A stretch of DNA of 64,000 nt from Diplolepis rosae (GCA_030998225.1 JAPYXD010000581.1:248001-312000), one strand, 5' to 3'; counted from the stretch's first letter, positions 10,954-25,900 are shown. Numbers and translations: made by a program. The notes: generated by a model not told the origin, from the sequence alone.

Positions 10954-13900
10954 GTGAGTAGAATGTCTTATAATAATTATAATATAACAGAATGACAATT
11001 AAACATTATATTAACACATTTTTTGGCTGGGTATTAAATTCTAATGTAATTATTATAGTAATGGTAAACTAACAGCTGTTCGTTCTATAAGAAACGAAAA
11101 TCTTTTCCCTGAATTGAAGTGAGATCACTTGAGATCAACCCAACGCGTTAAAACTTGTCTAATGCGCAGTCTCGCGCGCGGGCTACACATACTTGGAGCT
11201 GTAAAGCTGTATTGGTTCTCAGCTGACATTGCCGGTGTAGGCTGTAATATTTTAATCGATTAAGGATAAAAAAGAATCAGCTGAACTCAGGCGGAATCAA
11301 CAGGAATCAATTGTAATGATGCAGCTCAATGCGCACAACTGAAGAGTGGACATTCAAAAGGGCGTAACCCACATTTCTGAAATTTTACACGGCTGCACAA
11401 AAACGTTTGCTTTATTGTATTGGCATTAACCTTAAGAATTTTTTTCGCCAAAAAAACGATTTTTGAAAAATTGTGGGTTACGCCCTTTTGAATGTCCACT
11501 CTTCAACTGTGGAAACGATCCCTGTGATTCTTCTCAGGTTGGATTCGATTCTTTTCTTTTCTAATTTTCAGAATCAAACCGGATCATGCTTCAAGTGTGG
11601 AATCACATGAATCGTGAGCTACTTAACGGAATAATTATGCTCACCTAGAATCGATTTTGTGTGAACGGCCCCTCGATATTTAGAATACAAAGTTGTTAAA
11701 AAATGAAATTGCTACGATGAAGTCAATAACATTTTTATGAGGTTGAATTCCATCAACGTAAATATTTTAAAATATTCAATATTTCAAGAATTTGAAAATC
11801 TGTCTGTGGCAATCGAAAGACCTGGGCTCGGATCCCTGCGCAGTCATAAGCGTCTTTTCTTCCACAAAAAGATTTTCGAATTCTTTAAATATTGAATTCA
11901 TTTGCATTTATTTGCGATATAAGAGTTTGAAATTGTCTACGAGGACACTTGTCGACAACGTATCCTATCTGATACGCGACTAGTGATCCTCCGATAATGT
12001 AGGTAATGACAAAAATTTCAAACTCAACTAATTAATTTAAAATCACTTTGCAATATTGTTGAAAAAATCATAATTGTCAATTCTCTCATCATCACTGAGT
12101 GGATTTGACATAATAAACATTTTTTAAATATTTTTTGCGGCTAAAATATTGAATACGTTTCCCTTTATTTTCATTGTAGAATGATATACATACTTGATTG
12201 CCAATTTACTCTGACACCCAAGCCTGGACCTCACTGCTTTGAAGTGGAATTTCGAAATTTAAAATACCGCCACATCGCATGACACGATATCAAAAAACGT
12301 TTATAATGTTTAAAAACGTGTCAAAACTTTGATTCGCCAGTACACAAATAATAGAGATAAGACATGAAATCAAAAGTTGAATAAAACGGGGAGATAGTGG
12401 CTTTTGGGGTAAGCTTAAAATGTTTTTGCGTATTCTTTCAACAAATAATTATAAAGATTAATCGAGCAGTTGAGTAAACTTTAAAACAGTTGACTAAAAA
12501 TTAAGAAGAAAAAAGCTGCTAGATTTTCATTTGCATAATTTCAGATCTTTATCTGCAGCGGATCATATAATGGAGAATATTTGTGGAAATTCCACACTCC
12601 GTTGTTCACAGTTTGCTCAAGAGTTAAGACCTTCAAACTTATATCACCCTGTAGCCAAACTGAGTGAACATACTGGTCGTCTATATTTAAGTATAGAATG
12701 TAAACAATCGTTTAGATAGTGAATTCTGGGAGAAGTATTTTTTATGTGTCTCAGCCGCGGAAACTCGTTTTTCCGTTACAGCTGAGAGTAAAGCAATGTT
12801 GTATATTCCGTTACAGAGGAATACAATGTAGAAATTGAACTGCGCATGCGCATTATAGTCTTACAGCGGAACGCAATCTATTTCTTATTCTTCTTCTTCT
12901 CACTTCTTCTTCGTACAGCGTTAGCACTGACTACTACACAAGACCGATAAAATCAAAATGGCCGGGACTAGTCGCCAATTTGCGCCCGCTTCGTACAACT
13001 AGCGCAGCAAACAACTACAATAAGTACTAGATTAGATTCCAATGTACGCATAAAAACTCGTATCCGCACCACAGTCACATAAAATAGAATATGTGCCAAT
13101 GCACACAATTAGGGACATTGCGAGACTCGCGACAATGCTCACAGGACTGATCGCGCCTCGGATTCGTCTCGGCTTTACCTCAGCTACGTCTTGGCTACGC
13201 CTCGACTACGCCTTGGCTTCGATCTCCTGCGAACATTGTCGCTCGTCACGCAATAACCCTCATTGTGTGCCTAGGCACATAATATACTATTTATTACCAC
13301 TGCGTCAAAGCCTCCCTGCCCCTAGCTTACGTTTTCCTCAACTGTCGCTTAAAATTTTAGGCGTCGTCGATGATTCATTTATGTGCCGTGGAGTATATCC
13401 TGATATGTTTTTATTATTCTATACTCAATTACACTTCATGTTTTAGTCAACTGTAGGTTGAAATTTGACTAACAGTTCCATTATTTATTATTCAACTGTT
13501 CTTTAAATTCTCCTACTTTCAGTTCATAAAATCGCCAATGTTTACTAAAGATTAAACAATTTTTTTTTATTCAACTGTTGGTGAAAATTTAATCAACAGC
13601 TGCTATGTCCCCGTTTTACTCAACTACTTGATTAAAATTTCACAAATAAATTTTCTCCTGTATATTTTGGCAGGATAATGGAATTTTTTATTATTACAAA
13701 AATCTTTTTTATGGATATGACCAGAACCATTGGTCAAAAATGTCTGCTCGTGAAAACTGTTTATTCCGACTGATGGGGTCTCAAAATACAAAGATTTGAT
13801 GAAAATTTCTAGTGAATTTTCATATATAACCAAAAAATTCTCATTCTTGGAAATAGCTACCTAAATTGCCGACAAAAGCTTAGCCATGATCAAGACTAAG

Positions 13901-16900
13901 TTACAAGTACAACATTTGACCGTTTTATGGCATTTTTTTTACAAACTCTTAATAAAGAGTGAGTAAAACATTTTTCAATTGATGATTTATAGACAAAAAA
14001 TTCTCAAATAAAACTTTAGTTAACTCTTTCGTTACAAGCGTCGAATATATATCCGGCATCCACACGATGACTTTTCACCGCGGTGTCCCGTTCAGTTAAA
14101 GTTATTAATATTTAAATTCAGTCAAAAATAATTTAATTCCAGTTTAACCAAAGTTATAAGTCTTATGAAGAATAAACATTCTTAAAATATGACATAAATC
14201 AACATCAATATTTTTATTTGAACTGAAATTATAACATTTGCAATCTGAGTTCAGACAATAATAAAATTTTCATTTAAACAAAAATTTCAACACACGAGTT
14301 AATTATTTATAAAAACTTTTACGTCAAATTTAAAATAGTGAATTAAAACGAATGATTAGAAGGAACAATCCGAACAAATATTCGAAACACGTTAAACTTT
14401 CTTTTCGGACAAACAATTTTGGATCCGCTTTTTTGATTAATGCACCTAAATTGTTTCAGAACATCAACTGATGTTGCTGAATAACAGAATTGCTGCACTT
14501 TTTATGACCGCCGGCCATAATGGCCCTTTTCTCTTTTTTTGAAGCTAAAAGAACACTCTCTTCTGGTTGCAAAGGAAACATGATTATAATGTTGATAAAT
14601 TCAGTGTAAGTCATAGTATCATCACCCACACAAATCTGAAATTGGTCATTTTAGATCCTAAACTAGAAAAACGTGAATATCTCCTAAACTGAAACTGGCC
14701 AAAAGGGCCATTTTCATGCGGACTCCCACATATACTTCTCTAATAAGTCTGGAGTTTAATAATGATAGGGCATCACTTACCGACCGAGCAGGTTCTGTTT
14801 CGTGCTGACTTTCAACAGATGGTAACTCCGACTGAATCCCGCACAACCGGTAAATTAAATCGCTTGGTCTGAAATTCAGATCCCACAGCCTGCCGTTGTT
14901 TGAAATTCTTAGTCGGTAATGTAAATCGGTGCACGATCAGATGACTACCTCACCGACCGCGAAATGATTCTATGTTGGGGCATCTTCCTATGCATTTGAT
15001 AATTCAAATTCCACGCTTAAAATCAAAATTTACAAATATCTTGAAAACGACAATAAGTACGTAAAAACTGACAAAATTTTTAGGAGTTATTTAAGAAGGA
15101 TGACCTTGAGTGGCTTTAACGGATTACCTCATAAAAGTGCACGATTGATATATCAGGGACTTTTTTTACCGACCGCGTAATCTACGCTACACTGATAACA
15201 AAGTAAATCGGTCAGAATTGTAATAATACAAGTTAGCCAACTCTTAAATTATAGTTCCTGTAAACTATAATCAAAATTTGTTTATTATTTTAGGTGAATA
15301 AAAATTAATTAAATAATACACAAATTCTTGCTTTCACGACTTCTTTTATTTTTTTCTTAAAACCAACTTATATCTAATTAAACGAAATACATGATCTATA
15401 TACAAATTTTTCTAAATCATTTCAGTCGATTATGTCGATAATTAGAAGAGTGTATCAATCACCATGATAACCGAACTCTACCATATCGACCCTATCAACC
15501 TGAGAGTTAGAATTAACGTCATTTAAGACCAGATGGAATTTTCAATATATATTTAAACAATTTTTTCTGTGAAAAAAGGAACGCTTCCACTCCGCTGGGT
15601 ATCGAGCCCAGGATCTTTCGATTGCCGGTCGAATGCTCTATCATCTGAGCTACGGAGGTTCCACAAAACTTTTCTCAAAGAAACTTGTTAACGCCAATTT
15701 GGCCACAGATATATCATGAACTATATACAAATTTTTCTAAATCATTTCAGTCGATTATGTCGATAATTAGAAGTGTGTATCATTCACCATGATAACCGAA
15801 CTCTACCATATCGACCCTATCAACCTGAGATTTAGAATTAACGTCATTTAAGACCAGATGGAATTTTCAATATATATTTAAACAATTTTTTCTGTGAAAA
15901 AAGGAACGCTTCCACTCCGCTGGGTATAGAGCCCAGGATCTTTCGGTTGCCGGTCGAATGCTCTATCATCTGAGCTACGGAGGTTCCACCACTTTTCTCA
16001 AAGAAACTTGTTAACGCCAATTTTGGCTACGGATAAACCGGGAACTTTTTGACTGTTGCCCGTAACTTCCGTTCAAAAAAGAATTTGGGCAATTATAGCA
16101 CATCATTAGAAAGATCTGATGATTACAAAACTTTTTGGTGCATGGTGAGCTGATTTGAAAAAAATAAAAAATGTATGGGCTTTTAAAAAAAAAAAAATTG
16201 CTGTCAAGGTTGGACCATGTTGTCTAGGTTGGACCACCGCTGAAATATATGCTAAAATGTATACAAATAACCAAATATAAATCCAATTTCTTTTTTTATT
16301 TAAATTTTACATAATTGGAAAGCAAAATATCGCACAAAACATTAGTCGGACTCGCAATTTTTGCAAATGAAACAGCTTTTTGTAATTTGCACGCATTTCA
16401 AATGCACATCACTCTTGCATTCAATGCATGCAATTTAATTGTTGCTGTTTGAATTTGTAGGCATCGATTGCAAACAAATAATGCAAAAGTCTTCATCTTG
16501 AGACTCATCTGAAGAGGACTCTTCTGGCACTTTTCTTTGGGTTGGCGACCTCGTTTAGCTGGTGTTTTAGCTGGCTGTTACCTTAATGCTGGGAGTTTTT
16601 TGGACGTTGTCGAAGCGTCTCGCTTTTGTTGCTTCTCGAGCAATCTGTCGAGGCTTTCTGACGAAGTCAAAACTGTGCTGCTCATTTGGCACCGTCCACG
16701 ATTCGATTTTTTAGCTGCTGGCGCGGCAGCCTGCAGAGGTCTGAGTGTGGTCAGAATGGAAGAAAGGCTGGTCTCACGAGACCTGCATGCCGAAGGCTCA
16801 GTGGATTCGATTAAAAATAACTTTGTTAACGTTTCGCGTCATCAAAACTTGACGCAGCAATGCTATTGCCCTGATTTAAAAACAAAATTACAATGGTCCA

Positions 16901-19900
16901 GCCCTGACTACACAAATGGTCCTACCTTTACAACAAGTACCATAACCTCATTGCTTCACACCACAGTAAAACTGGTTAGACAATTGAATATTCACCTCGC
17001 TATCTAGTTAAATGTTAACCACATCAAACACATATATGCTTAACTTGACGATTGAATCTTTTATCTTAAAGTCCTGAGGGGATTGCCACCGATGCTGAAA
17101 AACTTTTTCGTGTATCAAAAAGCAACTGAGTGCATAAAATTTTTTACAAACACGCTCCATAATGAGCAATGCTCCGAAAAGTTTGCTTTTACCGAGAGTA
17201 GTTTTGCCACGCTCGCATATAGATATCACTAGTGGTCTTATACGAAATACTGCAAAGGTCCAACCTAGACAACGGTTCGACCCTGAGGACATTTCCCTAC
17301 AAATCGACCTCTTATAAAATGCAAAATTTATACATAAAATTACTGGATATCTCAAGTAGAGTCCCCGACCTGACTGCTGGTCGATATATCGACCAGCCCT
17401 ACAGGCAACGAAAAGTGCAATGTAAAAAATTTGTCTCATTTGTCATGAAGGTTTGAGAGGGCATTTCTATGCAATTTCACGCGCTGAATATGATGAAAAT
17501 AGTAAGAAAATTCCCGCAGACACTCTTCACCTTGAAAATCGCCAATTCAAGGTCAAATTTTATTTCTAATATAAGCCAAGTTTTTATAAGGTTTTCGTAT
17601 GCAGTTTGATGCGCTAAATACGTAAAAAATATTTTTTAAATTCCCGCAAACACCATTGACTCTGAAAATCTCTATTTCAAGATCAAAGATGCTTTGAGGA
17701 TTTTTTAAAAATTGTTTTTCCTATTTTTAGCGCATCAATGACGCTGGAAAGCCTTCTCCAACTTTCGCTTATGCAAAAAATGAAATGTGACCTTGACTGT
17801 AGATTTTTAAGGTCAAGGATACCTCAGTCATTTTTTCAGTATTTTTTTCGTATTCAGTTCAGTATTGAGGAATTTTAAAACTATTTTTTACCTATTCAAA
17901 ACATGAAATTTTGCCTAAAAACATTAAATATTTTGTGCCTCTTGAGTGCTTTTGGATTCGAACCATCTAACTTACCTATATTATCTACATAACTAAACGC
18001 ATTCCTAACGCCTAAAGTCTCTCGGCTATTCTCGCTTACCATATTTCAAAAAAAATCTCGCTTATGAGCTACTGCTGCAATGGCCGTATAACATGGGTCT
18101 GCACCCTGTTAATAAGCAATTTTTTTGTTTCAGGTATTTTAATCAGTTATGGGTTTGAAATTTTTCCACTTTCAATGACTAAATTAAATTTCTATAAAAC
18201 ACAGTATTTTTGTCTGAAACTTGGAAAAAACTTTTTTATCAAAAACATTATCTAATAAAAAGTTGTATACTTTAGACATATAAATTTTTACAGTGCGTTA
18301 GTAATAATTCACATAGTATACAACTTTTTACATTTTAATGTCAATATACAAGTTGAAAATTTTTTTGGAATTTCAAAATTTGGAATATTTTGCATCGAAA
18401 GAATCCCACTAAATCAGTATAACTAACTATTCTAAAAGCATATTCACAAGAATCTTATTATTTTTACGAATCTAGGTAGGTTTGAAAAGGTTATGTCAGA
18501 GTCAAACAGAAGCAAAAATCAAAACAAACGGCAGCAGCAAACAGTAGATCCTGATCACTAATTGAGTCGACCTTATCCGTATCCTGTCAGGGCCGTACGG
18601 GTACCGTAAATGCGGTATACTTGAGGCTGCCTTATTTTATAATAGGGGGAGCTTATTCGGGCCATATACGAACCTTATCAGGGCAGTTACATAAATTTTT
18701 TGATTAGGCAGCCTTCTCCGGACCTGGTCCGAGCCTTTTTTTAAATAAGGCAAAATAAGGCAATTTTCGCACGGGTTTGGCGTTCTTTCGCCAGTTTATT
18801 AACTTTCAAAGCTAATTGAGGCCACTTATAAAAAAATGTTCTAGGTGACGACAGTCCCATCAGCTCGTAGTCAATTTTGATTTTGACAAAAGATTTTTCA
18901 GGGTTTTTATTTAAAGAAATCATAAAATTAGTGATGAGTACGAAAATTTACCAGTTTCACCCTAATAATTTGTTTTAAGAAGGGAAATTCTTCATAATAC
19001 TCGTAAATGGGCAGGTTACTTTGTTTTTTTTCCCTCAACGAAAAGGAATCTCTCCACCATTTTTCCAGACTCAAACCATCAGGAGACACTTGTTTCAGAA
19101 AAGTCAATGAAGGCTCTTGAATTGATAGCATAACTGATTTTTCGATGGTTTCGGGTTTCGAAATGTATTTTTTTCATTACTATATTTATTGTAAAGTTTG
19201 CCTATTTGGTTTCCCTTTGAAGCGGAATTGTAAGGCACATAGAACGTTTTAGTCCTTTCTCCAGTAAACACTGCATTGATTTCTGAAGCCCAAAATTGAT
19301 AAACTTTCTTGTTTACCCTGTAAACGAAAAATATGCATTAAATTGTAAATGGAAAAGTGAATCTTTGAAAATTCGAATTTACACGAACTCTTTTTTATTG
19401 CCTAGCAAATAATAATTTACTATGCCAATACATACATATCCTGTTACTTCTACACAAATAATTTTCTTCCACATTTTGAGATTAGCTGTTATTTATGTTC
19501 ACCTTAAAGTTGATATAAAGTCTTTTAAATTTGCCAAATAAAATTAATTCGAACTAGCTATTCTTCTGCTCAAAATTTCGGAAGATTCATTCTATTTTCT
19601 GATAAGTTACTCTCGTTTCATCAGGAATTTGTAAAAATTAATTTTATTTTGGATCAAATCATTGACGGCGGGCTCAGGAAGGGCCAGGAAATCTTTGCTG
19701 CTAACATTTTTTCCTTTGAAAATATGAAGTTGTAAACAAATTCAATAAATTAATCCTTCGAAAATTTTTAACATCAAAGTTTTTCTTGTAATTTATTCTT
19801 TATAATTTTTTGGAAATTATATTCAAAACATTCTAGAACAATAAAAATTATTGTAAAATAATTAAGTTTGAACATACTTTTGAATATTACAATATATTCT

Positions 19901-22900
19901 AAGAGTTTGAAATTCTGGAGCGTTTCCTCATTAAAAAAATCCATGCTTGGAAAATTTGAGATTGAAATTTTCAATCTGGAAAAAAACAAATTCTTTACAA
20001 ATAAGCATCTGGAAATTCATGTGACCAGAAACATTTGCTGATTTTAAAGTTTTGAAACCCATTCATCGCAATCGATCATGAAAAAGACTGTTAACTCACT
20101 ATAATTATATTTGTTCGAACTAAAAATACAGTTTAAGCAACTGCAACAGCTTTAACTCTACAGCTAAAGTTGCTACGAATACTTTCCTTCTCACTCAGTG
20201 TAGGGTTCTCCCATTAATCTATAATTACAGAACAACCGGGTTTATATATAAACTATTTTTAACCCTTAACGGCCGAAAGGCCCCGCTACGGGGACATAGT
20301 AGTATTACAAAAAAAGCTCTCGGCCGTTAAGGGTTAATATACATAACATATAACACTAATAAGATGGAAGAGTCGATTGGTTCAAACAAATGCTGAAGAA
20401 ATAATCGAACGCATGCAAAAATGTATAGATAATAAAGGAAAATACGGTGAAAAACAATAAAGCCATTTTTTATGACAAATTACGGTTTTTCATTATTAAG
20501 CTAAAAATATAAAAAGTGCCCCTCGTATAATGGGTTATTATGATACAGAGGCCGAAATTTTTGACTGTAATTAATAAATATATAATAAGGATACTTTATA
20601 AATAGGATTAAGAGAAAAATGTAAAAATGAAACCAAGTCCATTTCTGGGCTATGTAAGCTGAAATTAATAAATATATATATATATATAATATGGAGTCCC
20701 CAGAGATGGTTTTTGTGAAAAGAAAACCCTGAACTTTTAAGTTAAGTCGTTGAAACACCATTTTCTGCGAAGTGATATTTAGACTAGTAAACATTTTTCG
20801 TAGAAACGCTGTGCGGATTATATACATACAAATGTGTTAGGCCATTGCAGATCTAAAAAAATTTATATTTTAATTTATGTGCACACATTGAAGGGTCAGT
20901 TTTGTAACTTATAATACTACCCTCTTTATTTGTTGCAGGATCAGACTCCTCATTGTTAGAAACTAAAGTAAAAAGTGTGAATCCTGACATTCCTCAAATA
21001 AATGGTTCTTATCATGCTCTCTCTGCCACAGAATTTAAATTCGTGGTTTCAATAGGAGCAGTGGAGGATACAGAAAGGGGATTTTTAATTCACGAATGTT
21101 TGGGGAACATGGTCTCACCTTGGAACGTTATATCTGGTGCATATTGTGGCGATTACAAGTAACTTCATTTATATTTATTACAAAAAGTAAATTGAAATAA
21201 AAGCCCATGATCGTCATTATGAAATATAAAATTTACTAAAATGAGGTTTTTTACTAATCATGTTTTCATACAATGAATAATACATTTGGTCGAGGACAAA
21301 CCATCAATATGAGTGAGTTTCTTCACGTGAAGTGTATATCACTAACGCCCGAGAAGCTTCAAACGATAGTTCGGTGAACTGTGAGCATCGAGCTTTTAAC
21401 TTTAATCGTTAGTAGTATGGCCTTCTGTAGTGAAAAATATTTTTATCTCGAGCTACCATTAGTCATCCGATACATACATACATAGACAGCATACAAATAC
21501 ATACACACCAGTCAGTCGCAGCCAATCATATTTTTCACCACAAATACATTTTAAACATAACGTATGAAGTTTAATGAAATTAAATTTTGGATTTTACATT
21601 GAAAAATTACGTTAATACTAAACAGTATATTCTGTAAAAATGTTTATAAAAAGATTCAATTATTTTATGTGTTGCACATTTTCGAAATATGTATTTTAAA
21701 GTTGTAAAATTCCTAATTGTCATTCAACCTGATAAATGCACATAAATTTATCAGGCATAATAATAATTTGGAAATAAAATCCTGTGTAGAGTTTTTATAT
21801 TTTATGTAATACAGTCATCAAGATTTTTGTTGTTCAAATTTTCATAAAATAAATTTAATTTTAAAAAATTTAATGAATAATAAGGGAGTTATTATAAATG
21901 CATTAAAAAAAATTATAATCATTAAGACATAAGTTTTTGAGTATATGAATGAAAATGTATGTTTTTCATTAATAATTTTTATTGACTTTAATTAATTATT
22001 ATGCAATAACTCCATCACATCCATCTCTTTTCAATATACAGAAATGTGTCTCGAAACCGCCGTCGAAATTCCATACGGGTTTAACGGGTTTGGCAACGTG
22101 AGGCCGAGCGTTTTTTTTGCTGTAGAATCACTTTTTCATGCCTCTGCTCGTATTGTGGCCGTTTTCCGCGCAGTGCTCGGCTCAATCGCATCAATTGCGT
22201 TCGATACTGTTCCCCGGCGATGGTTTCGTTCGGTTTCAAAAGCTCATAATAAATAACATCAGCGTCTTCGAAGGTTTTTGGCCTTCCTTCACGCGGACGG
22301 TCGTCAACATCGAAATCACCGTCTTTGAAGCGACGGAACCAATCAAGGCACGTTGTTCCACTTATAGCAGCATCTCCGTAAACTTTTTGGAGCTCTCGAT
22401 CCGCTTCAGCCGCCGTTTTCTTCGAATAAGGGAAAAAAATCAATACACCCGCAAATGACGATTATTTGGTACAAAATCAGACATTTTCACGAAACCATAA
22501 GTATATGACGCCAAAACAAAATCACTAATGTGTCAAAATGGTTTATTTTTCATATGTCTAAGCTTGATTCATGAAGTTTTGGATATGTCAAAATCGACCA
22601 GCACTTACTGCTGGAGCCATCTATTCACAAACAGCGGGAACTTGGTTGCGCACCTAATAAGTATTCTTTCTTGCTGTAAAAGGTTTCAAAGTTCATGTTA
22701 CACTTGGGAGCATTTTGCCGCCGCGCATGGAAAAACCGGCTTCACGTTCGGCATCATTCTGGCATTCATGGTGGAATCGTGTGCGTCAGCATGTGAAATG
22801 GTGTGTGTGATATATTAAAATTTGATTGTTTAATTCCACACGCAAAAATAAAACATATACGAATCGACAGGATTTAAAAAAACAGAAACTAATCATTCAG

Positions 22901-25900
22901 AGTCGCACACGATCTTCTCACAGGCGCTAAAAATTGAACTATGTAGCTTATATATAACTTCCAAAATTTAACATGTAGCGATCGTATAGGGTGTGATACT
23001 TTGTATCATTGAATGCGTTAGATTAAGAAATTTGTGCGTCATATGTATCTGTATAAGTTAGGATATTAATTTTATTGAATACATCGTGTACTAGCAATCA
23101 CCGTAATTAAAAATTTATCAAGTAAAGTGTTAACAAAAAGGTTGACACGAATGAGACAGAAAACTTCTTATTTTCTTTATTCAAAATAAATAGGAGAAAT
23201 TAAATGCCAGAATGATGATATTGCTAAAGCGTTCAGTGCACTTTCCCGTCCAGTATGGAAATTTCTCATAGATCTAATGGCAAAACAGATTTTTATTTTT
23301 TATTTTTGGTGAGAAAGAAAAATGACGAAATATTTTATAGACGTTGTACAGGGCTCTCCTAGGACGTGTCTAGGCCTTTCGGATTTAAACTTCACGAGTG
23401 GTTGGTTCCAACATAAAGTCGCGTACGACTCTTCCGTCATCCGTTCGCCCGGGACTCCCATCCGCGGCCACACGCCCGTTAGGCGGACTGACTAGCCACG
23501 CCGGCCAGGGGAGGAATAAAGCGATTCCTCCCCTGAACGACGTGCACAGCCAAATCCACCGAAGACGCAAGATCGCGGGTGCAGGCCCCGATCCGATTTC
23601 TACTGGCCCCCGTTCTTACCGCGCTCTGCACGCCCATCGAGCTCCCTCATCTCCATCACCAGGGTGACAAATGACTCGATAAGCATCCATATCTGTTCAG
23701 AATGGAGCATGAGAGCGATCATCGTGTCAGGAGTGAGTTGTGCGCCCACTGCCCGATCGACTGCCTCCCTTTCCGCGCCCCACCTGGCACAGACAAAGAG
23801 TGTGTGCTCAGCATTTTCCACAAAGGATCCGCAGTAGCTACACGACTCATCGTCTCTTTTCTTGAAGCGCTTCAGGTACGCATTAAAGCAGCCATGGCCT
23901 GAAAGCGCTTGCGCCAGGTAAAAGCCGACTTGACCGTGCTTTCTATCCAGCCAGGTGGTGAGCTCCGGGATTGGACGGTGTGTCCATCTCCCGGATTGGT
24001 CACCGTGCCATCTCGTCTGCCATTTCTCGACCAATCTGCGCCTGCTATCCTTGCGGATGACCTTCTTCGCGTGAGCAATTTCCTGCATGTTGGTTAAGCA
24101 GGTAAGCTCCTTATGGAGCTGAAAGGTCTCTTTCCTTTCCTCCGCCAATAAATCAATTGGCGGGATGCTCGCCAGGGCCAGCACAGCGCTCGTCGACACA
24201 GTTCGGTATGCTGAGACAATTCTCATCACCACACCTCTCTGTGCCGAGAACAACTTCTTCAGGATAGCATGGTTGTTAAGGACACTTGTTCAGATTGCAG
24301 CTGCACAAAGCAGCTTCGAGTTTACCACGCTCGCCACCAGCCTTCTCTTAGCTTCCCTGGGTCCACCAATGTTGGGCATGAGCCGAGTCAGGGCGGCCCC
24401 ACATTGGATGGCTTTGGCAGTCGCGATCTGCAGGTTTTCGCCGAAGCTAAGCCTTCGATCCAACTGCACTCCCAGGTACTTAATGCTTTTTTTCCACTCG
24501 ATTTCATGTTCCCCGAGAACGATCCTCGGATATTGGAAGGATCTCTTGTCCGTGACCAGCAAAGCCTCGGTCTTTTCAGGGGCCATTTTCAGGCCTCTGC
24601 TATCTAACCAACGCTTTGCCCGCCACAGAGTATCATTAATCCTCAGTTCCAGAATTTCGACGTTGTCAGCAGCGCACACGACAAGTGCGTTATCCGCGAA
24701 GCCGATGATACTCATTCCACCGGGCAGGTCCATGCGCAGGAAATCGTCGTTCATGACGTTCCAAACGAGTGGACCCACTCGCGACCCTTGTGGGGCGCCA
24801 CATGTCATCTCTTCCTTGAGAAACCATTTGTCGCCCTCGTATATCACCCACCTGTCACTCAGATAGTCATCTATCATTCGCAACAGGTAGTCTGGAACCT
24901 TTTTCCGCACCATCGCCTCGATGCAGATGTTCCATCTCGCGGTATTGAACGCATTGCGTATGTTAAGGCTGATCAACGCGCAGAATCCCTTACGCTTGCC
25001 AGTTCCTCTTCTTGCTCTCTTTAGTTCTTCGAGAGTGACCGCAGTCTCTACACCGCCGAAGCGCTTATACAGCCTGTAATGATCCTCGAGGTCTGGCTTG
25101 CCCAGCGCGATACAGAGCGCGGCCACAACCTCTTCCCTTGTGATGGTCTCGTCGAGGTCCCTAACTTCAACGGACCTCTTCGAGACCAAAGACTTAACCT
25201 CGGCTTTCTCCCCGACCGCCTGATCGAGCGCCTTCTCGAAGGCCGAGACGTCACCCCCCTTCTTCAGGCCCAAGAGGATCTCCTCCTTCCTGGTTCTCCG
25301 GATGGAGAGAACCTCCGCTCCCGAATTCTGAGGGTTCACCTTAGCCTTCATTGCTTTCAGGATCTTAGCGTAGGACTCACCATCTTTCGCCGACACCCTG
25401 ATAGCGTTGCCCGACCTGGCGGCCGGGGAGCGCCATGGCACCTTTTTTTTCTCCTTAGTTTCCTGCGCGGAGGGCGCAGGAAAATCTCTCTCCTTCTTCT
25501 TTTTATTTTGCTTCTTTTGTTTCTTCCTTTTTTCCACCAGCTGCCATTCCCCATCCTTTTGTGGGGTCTGGCCTCTGGTGGCCGCGGCGTAAGAGGGCGA
25601 TGTGCTGCCCTTCCCTTTCTTTGGGATTCGCTTCTCGGGGGGAGAAGGGGCAAGCCTCTTCTCCCCCTTTGTCAGCTTCTTTGGGGTATTTCCCAGAGAC
25701 GCGGGACGCGGTCCCCGAAATCATGCGGCATCAAGGAACCTGTTTAAGGTCCCCTGATGCTTTTGCTCACACCGCGTCCTCACGCGCTTGAAGGTTTTGC
25801 GGAAAAACATGTCAACCTGTACTGCACTTTCGCCTCAGTTAATCTGCGTTTTATGGTGTTTATACTAACATGTAGTCCCTTCTCCGCTAGCTTAGCTTTG

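Larger units (their letters stand above)
23340..25795 (-). mobile_element. R1-like LINE, internally deleted and frameshifted
   Basis: A GC-rich island in AT-rich DNA, read on the minus strand from about 25795 to 23340. A lysine-rich ORF1 start runs straight into the second half of a reverse transcriptase, so most of ORF1, the endonuclease and the first RT blocks are gone. A frame change near 24285 separates the C-terminal domain with its zinc-knuckle-like motif. No poly-A tail or target duplication was recognised. It lies in gene A intron 2, antisense to gene A, with a Tc3-like fragment directly adjoining its 5' end. Confidence 0.85.

Noticed and set aside
13093..13446. 117-codon open frame
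   Set aside because: It is created by the GC-richer dispersed repeat; the second copy (52982-53182) has a different, shorter frame.
15588..15660. Possible tRNA gene on the minus strand (also 15912-15985 and 35912-35985)
   Set aside because: The A and B boxes are good, but position 33 is C, the head is fused to a conserved non-tRNA body and occurs in several copies, which marks a SINE.
16537..17007. 156-codon open frame on the plus strand
   Set aside because: It lies opposite the decayed pogo-like transposase C-terminus and has no motif of its own.
17008..17439. 143-codon minus-strand open frame
   Set aside because: It spans the end of the pogo-like element and the GACCTTGAA repeat, crosses a palindrome, and shows no domain.
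24165..25747. Long plus-strand open frames of 233 and 222 codons
   Set aside because: They are antisense shadows of the GC-rich LINE coding sequence.
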